Of a stretch of DNA of 33,225 bases, positions 24,226 through 31,723 are shown in pieces (within the stretch, counting starts at the first letter, position 1; every line of letters starts with the position of its first letter). Both the position numbers and the translations under genes were made by a program. This DNA comes from an uncultured Collinsella sp. (GTDB lineage: Bacteria; Actinomycetota; Coriobacteriia; Coriobacteriales; Coriobacteriaceae): the NCBI GenBank assembly GCA_958407465.1, contig CATYIV010000024.1, positions 1 through 33,225 of the forward strand. The letters run 5' to 3'. Under the pieces are notes generated by a model, which was not told the DNA's origin, made no database searches, and saw nothing but the letters and a program-made list of their open reading frames with translations.

Positions 24226-25538
24226 CCCGCATTACCCCGTCCCCGCTCAAGGGCACCGTTCCCGCCATCGCGTCCAAGTCGATGGCGCATCGCCTGATCA
24301 TCTGCGCTGCGCTTGCCAACGGCGAGACGCACGTTACCTGCAACACCACCTGCGCCGACATCGAGGCCACGGTGCGTTGCCTCACGGCGCTCGGCGCCCG
24401 CATCGAGACCGCCGAGGACGGCTTCCAGGTCCACCCCACTATGAAGAGCGTTGAGTTTGGCCTGCTCAAGGCCCTTGCCGGTGGCACGCTCGACTGCGGC
24501 GAGAGCGGCTCCACGCTGCGTTTTATGCTGCCTGTCGCCTGTGCGCTGGGTGCGGAGGCCACCTTTGTGGGCCAAGGTCGCCTAGGCGCCCGCCCGCTCT
24601 CCCCGCTCTCGGACGAAATCATCGCCGCCGGCTGCGACCTGCAGGGTCTGGGCGGTTTTCCGCTCAAGACGAGCGGCCGCATGCGCCCGGGCACCTTTGT
24701 GCTGCCGGGCAACGTGAGCTCGCAGTACATCTCGGGCCTGCTGCTGGCGGCTCCGCTGCTGGCCCAGCCCTCCTGCGTGCAGGTGACCGGCCTCATCGAG
24801 AGCCGCCCCTACATCAATCTGACGATCCAGGCCATGAAGGCCTTTGGCGTTGAGGTCAACGTCGAGCGCATTCCCGCCAAGGACGGTCAGCCCGAGGTCA
24901 CGAACTTCCGCGTGAGCAGTGGCTCGTACCGCACGCCCGGCAGCGTGGCCGTCGAGGGCGACTGGTCCAACGCCGCCTTTTGGTTGTGCGCTGGCGCCAT
25001 CGGCACCGACCCCATCACCGTGGAGGGCGTGTCGCTGAGCTCCGCGCAGGGCGACCGCAACGTGCTTGCCGCGCTTTCGCGCTTTGGCGCCCGCATCGTG
25101 CGCTCCACCAACGCCGCCACCGTGCAGTCCGACAAGCTCGCCGGCTTTGAGATGAGCGCCCACGACATCCCCGACCTGGTGCCCGTTATCTCGGCCGTGG
25201 CATCGTTGGCGCATGGCCGCACGTTCATCCGCGATTGCGCCCGCCTGCGCATCAAGGAATCCGACCGTCTGGCCACTACCACCCGCGAGCTCACCGCGCT
25301 GGGCGCACAGGTGCGCATTGCCGGCGACGACCTCATCATCAAGGGTGTCAACGCCTTTACTGGCGGCGAGGTCGATTCGCACAACGACCACCGCATCGCC
25401 ATGATGGCTGCCATCGCTGCGAGCCGCGCCACTGGCGAAGTTGTGATCCACGGCGCCGAGGCCGTCAACAAGTCCTATCCCGATTTCTTTGACCACTACC
25501 GCCTGCTGGGCGGCAAGGTCACGCTCGAGGAGGAATAG
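24219..25538 (+). CDS. aroA: 3-phosphoshikimate 1-carboxyvinyltransferase (EPSP synthase)
   Basis: Adds enolpyruvate from PEP to shikimate-3-phosphate. The 439-aa protein has SKSMAHRL (19-26, Lys-20 and Arg-25), LDCGESGSTLRF (91-102), GNVSSQYISGLLLAAPL, IKESDRLATT and DSHNDHRIAMM. The SGSTLR loop differs from the GTAMR of the E. coli enzyme; variants there can alter glyphosate response in the family, but nothing can be predicted here. The ATG overlaps the end of aroB (ATGTTAG) and AGGGAG lies about 10 bases upstream, so translation is coupled. Confidence 0.96.
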   Translation: MLARITPSPLKGTVPAIASKSMAHRLIICAALANGETHVTCNTTCADIEATVRCLTALGARIETAEDGFQVHPTMKSVEFGLLKALAGGTLDCGESGSTLRFMLPVACALGAEATFVGQGRLGARPLSPLSDEIIAAGCDLQGLGGFPLKTSGRMRPGTFVLPGNVSSQYISGLLLAAPLLAQPSCVQVTGLIESRPYINLTIQAMKAFGVEVNVERIPAKDGQPEVTNFRVSSGSYRTPGSVAVEGDWSNAAFWLCAGAIGTDPITVEGVSLSSAQGDRNVLAALSRFGARIVRSTNAATVQSDKLAGFEMSAHDIPDLVPVISAVASLAHGRTFIRDCARLRIKESDRLATTTRELTALGAQVRIAGDDLIIKGVNAFTGGEVDSHNDHRIAMMAAIAASRATGEVVIHGAEAVNKSYPDFFDHYRLLGGKVTLEEE

Positions 25539-25539
25539 C

Positions 25540-26637
25540 ATGTCCTCGACCTTTGGCAACGTCTTGCATCTGAGCATCTTCGGCCAATCGCACTCCCCCG
25601 CTATCGGCTGCTCGCTCGATGGCATCCCGGCGGGCATCGCCGTGGACCAGGAGAAGCTGCAGGCCTTCCTCGACCGTCGCGCCCCCGGTCGCGACGAGAC
25701 CGCGACCAAACGCCGCGAGGCCGACGCCGCCCACATCATCGCCGGTGTTGTCGATGGACATACCACCGGCGCGCCCATCGCCGCGATTATCGAGAACACC
25801 AACACGCGCTCCAATGATTACTCCGAGCTGCGCCGCAAGCCCCGCCCGGGCCATGCTGATTTCCCGGCGCGCGTGAAGTACCACAACATGCACGACGTCG
25901 CCGGCGGCGGACACTTCTCCGGCCGCCTGACAGCCCCCTTATGCATCGCGGGCGGCATCGCGCTGCAGGCGCTCGAGGCCCGCGGCATTAATGTGATGGC
26001 GCACGTGGCGCAGATCGGCGGCATCTCCGATCTGCCCATGGACGACATGGTCTATCGCGAGGCCGACCGCAAGGCGATCCTTACGAACGATCTGCCGTGC
26101 ATTGACGCCGCCGCAGCCGGCCGCATGCGCGAGGAGATCCTAGCCGCGCGCGACGAACTCGACAGCATCGGCGGCATCGTGGAGTGCGGCATTTACGGGC
26201 TTCCCGCGGGCATCGGCGACCCCATGTTCGACGGCATCGAGAACCGCATCGCGCAAATCGCATTTGGCATTCCCGCCGTAAAGGGTGTGGAGTTTGGCAT
26301 GGGCTTTGCCGTGGCCGCCATGCGCGGCAGCGAGAACAACGATCCGTATCGCATCGATGCAGAGTCGGGCGAGATCGAGGTTGAATCCAACAACGCCGGC
26401 GGCATCCTGGGCGGTATTTCGACCGGCGCGCCCGTCATGTGGCGCATGGCCGTAAAGCCGACGCCCTCAATTGGCCGCGAGCAGCAGACCGTAGACATGG
26501 ACGCCATGGAAAATGCCGAGCTCTCGGTCCACGGTCGTCACGATCCCTGCATCGTCCCCCGAGCCGTCCCCGTAGCCGAAGCAGCCGCGGCGCTCGCCAT
26601 CTGGGACGCCCTCCTAGAAGACGCCGGACAGCTTTAG
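25540..26637 (+). CDS. aroC: Chorismate synthase
   Basis: Last common step: converts EPSP to chorismate using reduced FMN. The 365-aa protein shows FGQSHSPAIG (14-23, His-18), the phosphate-binding RPGHADFPAR, GGGHFSGR and the C-terminal signature GRHDPCIVPRAVPVAEA. The ATG one base after the aroA stop is used, with GAGGAGG in the last aroA codons as ribosome binding site; the longer frame from 25489 runs inside aroA and is rejected. Downstream are two REP-like palindromes before pheA. Confidence 0.97.
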   Translation: MSSTFGNVLHLSIFGQSHSPAIGCSLDGIPAGIAVDQEKLQAFLDRRAPGRDETATKRREADAAHIIAGVVDGHTTGAPIAAIIENTNTRSNDYSELRRKPRPGHADFPARVKYHNMHDVAGGGHFSGRLTAPLCIAGGIALQALEARGINVMAHVAQIGGISDLPMDDMVYREADRKAILTNDLPCIDAAAAGRMREEILAARDELDSIGGIVECGIYGLPAGIGDPMFDGIENRIAQIAFGIPAVKGVEFGMGFAVAAMRGSENNDPYRIDAESGEIEVESNNAGGILGGISTGAPVMWRMAVKPTPSIGREQQTVDMDAMENAELSVHGRHDPCIVPRAVPVAEAAAALAIWDALLEDAGQL

Positions 26638-26651
26638 TCCACCCACCCCAA

Positions 26652-26689
26652 GGGTAGTTAATTTGGGACGGGGCTATTTTAGCTACCCC
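26652..26689 (-). repeat. REP-like palindrome, inverted copy between aroC and pheA
   Basis: Reverse complement of the copies at 1-38 and 26742-26779: arms GGGTAGTTAA and TTTAGCTACCCC, core TTGGGACGGGGC. It starts 15 bases after the aroC stop. Confidence 0.85.
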
Positions 26690-26741
26690 CATATGCCAGT
26701 TGATATTTGCCCTGGCACCCATCGATTCGTCGACAGTCAAA

Positions 26742-26779
26742 GGGTAGCTAAAAAAGCCCCGTCCCAAATTAACTACCCC
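26742..26779 (+). repeat. REP-like palindrome, direct copy between aroC and pheA
   Basis: Arms GGGTAGCTAA and TTAACTACCCC, core AAAAGCCCCGTCCCAA. Head-to-head with the copy at 26652-26689 across a 52-base spacer. It ends 27 bases before the pheA ATG, so it is part of the pheA leader in the operon mRNA. Confidence 0.85.
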
Positions 26780-26806
26780 AGGCAACCATTCACGAAAGGG
26801 GTCCCT

Positions 26807-27952
26807 ATGGACCTTGCCGATATTCGCAAAGCCATCGATGGCATCGACACCACGCTCCTCAACAGCTTTGTCGAGCGCATGGACATTGCCACCGAAGTCG
26901 CCAAGTCAAAAATCGAGATGGGCAAGGCCGTCTTCGACCCCGCCCGCGAGCGCTCCAAGCTCAACAACCTCGCCAGCCGCGCGCCCGAGCGCTACGAGGC
27001 GCAGACCATCACCCTGTTCCGTCTCCTCATGAGCATGAGCAAGGCCGAGCAGCAGCGCTACATCAACGAACTCAAGGGCATCACTGTCTCGCAAAAGGCC
27101 CACGCCACGGCTGCAGCCTCCGACACGCCCTTCCCTCAAACGGCCACCGTTGCCTGCCAGGGCGTGGAAGGTGCCTATAGCCAGATCGCCGCGTGCAAAC
27201 TCTTCGACGTGCCCGACATCGCGTTTTTCGAAACCTTCGAAGGCGTTATGCGCGCTGTGCGCGACGGCTTCTGCGAGTTTGGCGTGCTGCCCATCGAGAA
27301 CTCCACCGCCGGCTCGGTCAACGCCGTCTACGACCTGCTCGCCCAGTTCGACTTCCACATCGTGCGCTCGCTGCGACTCAAGATCGATCACAACTTGCTC
27401 GTCAAGCCCGGCACCAAGCTCGCCGACGTGCGCGAGGTCTACAGCCACGGCCAAGCCATTGCCCAGTGTGCCGGCTTTATCGAGTCCCACGACCTGCACG
27501 CCACCAAGTACCCCAACACGGCCATGTCGGCCGAGATGGTCGCCAACTCCGAGCGCACCGACGTCGCCGCCATCGCCTCGCGCAGCTGTGCGGCACTCTA
27601 TGGCCTGGAGGTGCTGGAGCCCAACATCCAGGACTCGGACAACAACTACACGCGCTTTGTCGTCATCAGCCGCGAGCCGCGAGTCTACCCCGGCGCCAAC
27701 CGTACCTCGCTCATGATCACCACGGCCAACGAGCCGGGTGCGCTCTATCGCGTACTCGAGCGCTTCTACGCGCTCAATATCAACCTCATCAAGCTCGAGA
27801 GCCGCCCCATCCCCGGCCGCGACTTTGAGTTTATGTTCTACTTTGATCTGGACTGCCCCTTTGGCAGCAAGGCCCTCGATGACCTGCTCGATTCCATCGA
27901 CGACGTGTGCGAGAGCTTCACCTACTTTGGCAGCTACACGGAGGTGCTCTAG
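26807..27952 (+). CDS. pheA: Bifunctional chorismate mutase / prephenate dehydratase (P-protein)
   Basis: Turns chorismate into prephenate and then phenylpyruvate. The 381-aa protein has an AroQ-type chorismate mutase domain (1-90, DLADIRKAIDGIDTTLLNSF as the first helix, split at 20 residues), prephenate dehydratase (114-290, with GVEGAYSQ, PIENSTAGSV at 162-171 and NYTRF 280-284) and a C-terminal ACT domain (about 300-378, EPGALYRVLERF and KLESRP 329-334) that binds phenylalanine in the family. The ATG at 26807 has AAGGGG five bases upstream; the frame open from 26663 passes through the REP-like repeats and is not used. aroEK follows with no gap (TAGATG). Confidence 0.96.
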   Translation: MDLADIRKAIDGIDTTLLNSFVERMDIATEVAKSKIEMGKAVFDPARERSKLNNLASRAPERYEAQTITLFRLLMSMSKAEQQRYINELKGITVSQKAHATAAASDTPFPQTATVACQGVEGAYSQIAACKLFDVPDIAFFETFEGVMRAVRDGFCEFGVLPIENSTAGSVNAVYDLLAQFDFHIVRSLRLKIDHNLLVKPGTKLADVREVYSHGQAIAQCAGFIESHDLHATKYPNTAMSAEMVANSERTDVAAIASRSCAALYGLEVLEPNIQDSDNNYTRFVVISREPRVYPGANRTSLMITTANEPGALYRVLERFYALNINLIKLESRPIPGRDFEFMFYFDLDCPFGSKALDDLLDSIDDVCESFTYFGSYTEVL

Positions 27953-29203
27953 ATGACCGATACCGCCGCAACCCGCCCCTACGGAGTGCTGGGCCGCGTG
28001 TTGGGCCACAGCTACACCCCAACCATCTACAAAGAGCTCGCTGGGCTCGATTACGTGCGATTTGAGCGCGAGCCCGAGGACCTCGCGGCCTTTATGACGG
28101 GCGACGAGTGGGAGGGCACCAACGTGACTATCCCCTACAAGCGCGCCGTCATGGAATATCTCGACGAGCTGAGTCCACTGGCCGAGCGCATGGGCAACGT
28201 CAACACCATCACACGCCTACCCGACGGTCGCCTGCGCGGCGACAACACCGACTACTTTGGTTTTCAGTGCCTGGTCGAGGAGCTGGGTGTTGATGTTGCC
28301 GGCAAGAAGGCTCTCGTGCTCGGAGCCACCGGCGGCGCGGGCACCACGGCAAGTATGGTGCTGGGAGACCTGGGCGCCATCGCCGTACCCGTGGGTCGCA
28401 CGAGCGAGGTCAACTACGGCAACATCGCGCAGCAGTCCGACGCCGCTCTGCTCGTCAACTGCACGCCTGCCGGTATGTTCCCCCACTGCCCCGACGCGCC
28501 TTGCACACTCGAAGGGCTCGATGCGCTCGAAGGCGTTATCGACATTGTCTACAACCCCGCCCGCACGGGACTCATGCTCGAGGCCGAGCGCCGCGGCATC
28601 CCCTGCATCGGCGGCCTGCTAATGCTCGTGGCCCAAGCGGCACAGGCCGTCGAGCGCTACACCGGCCAGGTCACCCCGCGCAAGCGCATCCTGGATGTAA
28701 CGGAGCGCTTGTCACGCCGCGAACAGAACATCGCGCTGATCGGCATGCCGGGTTCGGGCAAGACCCGCGTGGGCGAGCAGATCGCCCAGCTCACGGGCCG
28801 CGAGCACATCGACTTGGATCGCGCGCTCGAGGAGCGTCTGGGCATGCCCTGTGCCGACTTTATCATCGAGCGCGGCGAGGCGGCCTTCCGCGAACAGGAG
28901 ACGGCTACGCTGGCCGACATCTCCAAGCGCAGCGGCCTGGTGCTCTCCACCGGCGGCGGCGTGGTCACACGCGACGAGAACTACCCGCTGCTGCACCAGA
29001 ATAGCCAGATCGTGATGCTCAACCGCAAGCTCGAGGAGCTCGCCCACAAGGGCCGCCCCATCACCGCCCGCGACGGAATCGATAAGCTGGCTGAACAGCG
29101 TATGCCACGCTACCGCGCCTGGGCCGACTACATCATCGACTCACGCGATTGCGCCGCCAACACCGCCCAAGCCCTCCTCGACACCCTCCCGCCCGCTCTC
29201 TAA
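27953..29203 (+). CDS. aroE-aroK: Fused shikimate dehydrogenase / shikimate kinase
   Basis: Two consecutive shikimate enzymes in one 416-aa chain. AroE part (about 1-250): GHSYTPTIY (18-26), NVTIPYK (57-63, catalytic Lys-63), GDNTDYFG (97-103, Asp-100), dinucleotide loop GATGGAG (124-130), NCTPAGM and Gln-228. AroK part (about 258-416): P-loop GMPGSGKT (264-271), HIDLDRALE (285-293), RGEAAFREQE (307-316), TGGGVVTR (333-340) and the lid KGRPITARDG (366-375). Both active sites look complete. The joint at 245-258 (LDVTERLSRREQN) is short. The ATG directly follows the pheA stop, so translation is coupled. Both activities are inferred from motifs. Confidence 0.94.
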   Translation: MTDTAATRPYGVLGRVLGHSYTPTIYKELAGLDYVRFEREPEDLAAFMTGDEWEGTNVTIPYKRAVMEYLDELSPLAERMGNVNTITRLPDGRLRGDNTDYFGFQCLVEELGVDVAGKKALVLGATGGAGTTASMVLGDLGAIAVPVGRTSEVNYGNIAQQSDAALLVNCTPAGMFPHCPDAPCTLEGLDALEGVIDIVYNPARTGLMLEAERRGIPCIGGLLMLVAQAAQAVERYTGQVTPRKRILDVTERLSRREQNIALIGMPGSGKTRVGEQIAQLTGREHIDLDRALEERLGMPCADFIIERGEAAFREQETATLADISKRSGLVLSTGGGVVTRDENYPLLHQNSQIVMLNRKLEELAHKGRPITARDGIDKLAEQRMPRYRAWADYIIDSRDCAANTAQALLDTLPPAL

Positions 29204-29206
29204 CCA

Positions 29207-29245
29207 AAACCACCACAAAGGGGACAGGCACCTTTGTGGTGGTTT
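29207..29245 (+). repeat. Perfect 15-bp palindrome between aroEK and aroQ
   Basis: AAACCACCACAAAGG and CCTTTGTGGTGGTTT flank GGACAGGCA. It begins four bases after the aroEK stop codon and ends 22 bases before the aroQ ATG. It is a different family from the GCCCCGTCCC repeats, although both have a central GGGAC-type element. It has only a short T-run and so is a poor terminator. Confidence 0.8.
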
Positions 29246-29267
29246 CTCGACTGCAAAGGAAGCAACC

Positions 29268-29705
29268 ATGAAAGCACTCGTCATCAACGGCCCCAACCTC
29301 AACATGCTCGGCATTCGCGAGCCGGGCATCTATGGCAGTGACAACTACGACCGCCTGGTCCAGATCTGCCAGGAGGCAGGTGCCGCGCAGGGCTTCGACG
29401 AGGTCGAGGTCTTCCAGTCCAACCACGAGGGCAGCATCGTCGACAAGATCCAGGAGGCCTACGGCAAGGTCGACGGTATCGTCATCAACCCAGCGGCCTA
29501 CACGCACACGAGCGTGGCGATCCTCGACGCCCTCAAGGCCGTCGCCATCCCTGCCGTCGAGGTCCACATCAGCGCCGTCGAGACCCGCGAGGACTTCCGC
29601 CAGGTGAGCTATGCACGCCTAGCCTGCTTCGCCACCATCACCGGCGAGGGCCTGCAGGGCTACGCTCACGCGCTGGAGCTGTTGAGGGAGCATCTCGAAA
29701 AGTAA
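29268..29705 (+). CDS. aroQ: 3-dehydroquinate dehydratase, type II
   Basis: Third step of the shikimate pathway (3-dehydroquinate to 3-dehydroshikimate). The 145-aa protein is a textbook type II enzyme: INGPNLNMLGIREPGIYG (6-23, catalytic Tyr-22), FQSNHEGSIVDKIQ (49-62), INPAAYTHTSVAILDAL (73-89), VEVHIS (97-102, His-100) and Arg-111. The ATG has AAAGGA about seven bases upstream. It is the last gene of the aro operon. It follows a perfect palindrome. The 104 bases after its stop hold only a hairpin shared with the tRNA on the other strand. Confidence 0.97.
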   Translation: MKALVINGPNLNMLGIREPGIYGSDNYDRLVQICQEAGAAQGFDEVEVFQSNHEGSIVDKIQEAYGKVDGIVINPAAYTHTSVAILDALKAVAIPAVEVHISAVETREDFRQVSYARLACFATITGEGLQGYAHALELLREHLEK

Positions 29706-29765
29706 AATGCCAACCCCAACAAACAGCAGCGGCTTGCTCGCGCTCGGCTCCAGCAGCACACAAGA

Positions 29766-29800
29766 TGAAAAAAGCCCAGACCACCTAGCGGTCCGGGCTT
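29766..29800 (-). terminator. Terminator after tRNA-Arg(TCT), convergent with aroQ
   Basis: Minus strand AAGCCCGGACC pairs with GGTCTGGGCTT (one G-T) around GCTAGGT-type loop residues, then TTTTCATC. In the plus direction the same stem ends in AATAAA and is a weaker terminator for the aro operon. It lies about 10 bases from the tRNA 3' end. Confidence 0.75.
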
Positions 29801-29809
29801 AATAAACGA

Positions 29810-29886
29810 TGGTGCTCCATGGCGGATTCGAACCGTCGACCTTGGGATTAGAAGTCCCCTGCTCTATCCAACTGAGCTAATGGAGC
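29810..29886 (-). tRNA. tRNA-Arg (anticodon TCT)
   Basis: 77 nt with encoded CCA. Acceptor stem GCTCCAT/ATGGAGC, D arm GCTCAGTTGGATAGAGC, anticodon loop CTTCTAA (anticodon TCT, reads AGA). Two positions do not pair: G27-A43 in the anticodon stem (GGGGA/TCCCA) and A50-C64 in the T stem (GACGG/CCGCC). The remaining structure is normal, so it is probably functional. A TATAAT is present at 29931-29936 on the minus strand but no good -35 box was found. Confidence 0.92.
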
Positions 29887-29938
29887 AAATAACCGCACGC
29901 TCAACCAAATAAATCAGCCAAGCGGCTGTAATTATAAC

Positions 29939-30706
29939 CTAGTTGAACTGCTCGCGGTACGCCTTGCAGACCTCATCGACCGGGCCGTCCATGCGAAGGT
30001 CACCTTTCTCAATCCAAACGGCACGCTGGCAGATGCGCTCAACCTGCTCCATGGAGTGCGAAACGAACAGAACCGTCACGTCGCCGCTCTGGATAAAGTG
30101 CTGAATACGGTCCTCGCACTTCTGCTGGAAAAACACGTCACCGACGGACAGCGTCTCGTCAACGATCAGAATATCGGGCTCGGTAATCGTCGCGATTGCA
30201 AAGGCGATACGCGCCACCATGCCTGAAGAGAAGTTCTTAAGCGGCATATCGACAAAATTCTGCAGCTCAGCGAACTCAATAATGCCGTCAAAATTGGCGT
30301 CGATGAACTCCTTGGTATAGCCGAGCAGCGCGCCGTTCAAATAAATGTTCTCGCGGGCGGTCAGCTCGGGGTCAAAACCGGCACCAAGCTCAATCAGAGG
30401 CGCAATGTTGCCGTGCACCTTAACGCTGCCCTCGCTGGGCTCGAGCACACCGGCGATAATCTTGAGCATCGTGGATTTGCCAGAGCCGTTGGTACCGACC
30501 AGGCCCACGACCTCGCCGCGATGAATATCGAACGAGATGTGCTTAAGTGCCCTAAACTCCTCAAAGAACAGCTCGTGCTTGGCAAGCTTGATGAAGTACT
30601 CCTTGAGGTTGGTCAGCGACTCGGACGCCATGTTAAAGATCATGGTGACGTCGTCGACCTCGACAGCCAGAGGCTGCTCGCTGTAATCAACAACAGATTC
30701 AGTCAT
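29939..30706 (-). CDS. ABC transporter ATP-binding protein, polysaccharide/teichoic acid export type
   Basis: Energises export of a lipid-linked glycan through the neighbouring ABC-2 permease. The 255-aa protein begins with the TagH/Wzt-type N terminus (VEVDDVTMIFNMASESLTNLKEYF; first part VEVDDVTMIFN), then the P-loop GTNGSGKST (71-79), signature FSSGM (159-163) and Walker B ILIVDE (179-184), with the family's characteristic ELGAGFDPELTARENIYLNG (split across 107-126). It stops soon after the nucleotide-binding fold, so it lacks the C-terminal carbohydrate-binding domain of Wzt proteins such as E. coli O9a. The ATG at 30704-30706 has AAGGAG seven bases upstream; a GTG directly before it is closer (four bases). 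Confidence 0.93.
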   Translation of the reverse strand: MTESVVDYSEQPLAVEVDDVTMIFNMASESLTNLKEYFIKLAKHELFFEEFRALKHISFDIHRGEVVGLVGTNGSGKSTMLKIIAGVLEPSEGSVKVHGNIAPLIELGAGFDPELTARENIYLNGALLGYTKEFIDANFDGIIEFAELQNFVDMPLKNFSSGMVARIAFAIATITEPDILIVDETLSVGDVFFQQKCEDRIQHFIQSGDVTVLFVSHSMEQVERICQRAVWIEKGDLRMDGPVDEVCKAYREQFN

Positions 30707-30717
30707 CACAGCACTCC

Positions 30718-31563
30718 TTAGATGTAGAGGATAAATTTGCGCTCGGACTTATGGAACACGGTGTAGCCAATAACAAGCGCAAGGACCGCCCAAGCGACAC
30801 ACATACCAAACGTCATAAGCGAGGGCGTAGTCTGGAACAGGAAGATATCGCGCATAAACTGCAGGTAGTTGTACATGGGGTTCGCATACATCAAGATACG
30901 CACGAGATGCGACATTTGCGCAATATAGTCAGTCGTCCAGAAGATGGGCGTAATGTAAGTCCACGCCGTAATGATGACGCTCCACAGATGCATAACGTCG
31001 CGGAAAAAGACCGTAAGGGCAGAGAGCATCATGCCCAGGCCCATGCAGAAGCACATAAGCAGCAGCAGGCAAACCGGCAGCAGAATCAGGTGCCAAGAAG
31101 GCATAACGCGGAACCACAGCATAACGATGGCGACGGCAACCAGCGAGAAGGCAAAGTTGACTAGCGAGAAGAGCACCTTCTGCACCGGGAAGACCCAGCG
31201 GTGCACCTTAACTTTCTTGAGCAAAGGGGCAGCACCCACGATCGACGTCAGGGCCTGGTTCGTAGACTCGGACATGACGGCAAAGGTAATGTTACCCACG
31301 ATCAAGTACAGCGGGTACATCTCGGGTGTCATTGAGCCATTGCGGCCCTGGCCAAAAATCGTCGAGAACACGATGGCCATGACGACCATCATCAGCAGCG
31401 GATTGAGCACCGACCATGCGACGCCCAGAACACTGCGGCGATACTTGATTTTAAAATCCTTGGTAACCAGCTGGCGAAGGATAAACGCATCCTTCTCAAA
31501 TTCATTCTTAGCAAACGTCGCAGGCAGACTGCGAGTTTCTTGTTGCTTTGTCTGATCCGACAC
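30718..31563 (-). CDS. ABC-2 type polysaccharide export permease
   Basis: Membrane subunit (TagG/Wzm-like) of the glycan exporter. The 281-aa protein has a cytoplasmic N terminus with RQLVTKDFKIKYRRSVLGVAWSVLNPL (the typical KYRRSVLG-WSVLNPLL junction) and about six transmembrane segments, e.g. MMVVMAIVFSTIFG, FSLVNFAFSLVAVAIVMLWF and LLPVCLLLLMCFCMGLGMM. The GTG at 31561-31563 has AAGGGAG eight bases upstream; the TTG 11 codons earlier has none. The ATPase gene follows after 11 bases. The cargo is unknown; rhamnose and glycosyltransferase genes nearby suggest a cell-surface polysaccharide. Confidence 0.92.
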   Translation of the reverse strand: MSDQTKQQETRSLPATFAKNEFEKDAFILRQLVTKDFKIKYRRSVLGVAWSVLNPLLMMVVMAIVFSTIFGQGRNGSMTPEMYPLYLIVGNITFAVMSESTNQALTSIVGAAPLLKKVKVHRWVFPVQKVLFSLVNFAFSLVAVAIVMLWFRVMPSWHLILLPVCLLLLMCFCMGLGMMLSALTVFFRDVMHLWSVIITAWTYITPIFWTTDYIAQMSHLVRILMYANPMYNYLQFMRDIFLFQTTPSLMTFGMCVAWAVLALVIGYTVFHKSERKFILYI

Positions 31564-31659
31564 GGATGCAACTCCCTTACTCGTAATCGTTGACAAACGT
31601 ACAGTATAGACCCGACAGCAAAGTAAATGATTCGCGCAGCAAAACTGGAGAACTATCCC

Positions 31660-31693
31660 ACATCTTAGGATGTCAGGCGCAAACGGCTATACT
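31660..31693 (+). promoter_or_regulatory. Candidate promoter of the glycosyltransferase gene, with a dyad
   Basis: TTAGGA (31665-31670), 17-base spacer, TATACT (31688-31693). The -35 box is weak and lies inside the dyad ACATC-TTAG-GATGT (31660-31673), which could bind a regulator. The rest of the 160-base divergent gap shows no gene. Confidence 0.5.
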
Positions 31694-31723
31694 TTCAAGG
31701 ATTGAATGTATAAGGAGCATTGA

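Noticed and set aside
24582..25814. 410-residue open frame on the minus strand opposite aroA and aroC
   Set aside because: Opposite two certain enzymes and without recognisable motifs.
26663..26806. Upstream extension of pheA through the REP-like repeats
   Set aside because: The normal chorismate mutase N terminus and a good ribosome binding site are at 26807; the extension only translates the repeat.
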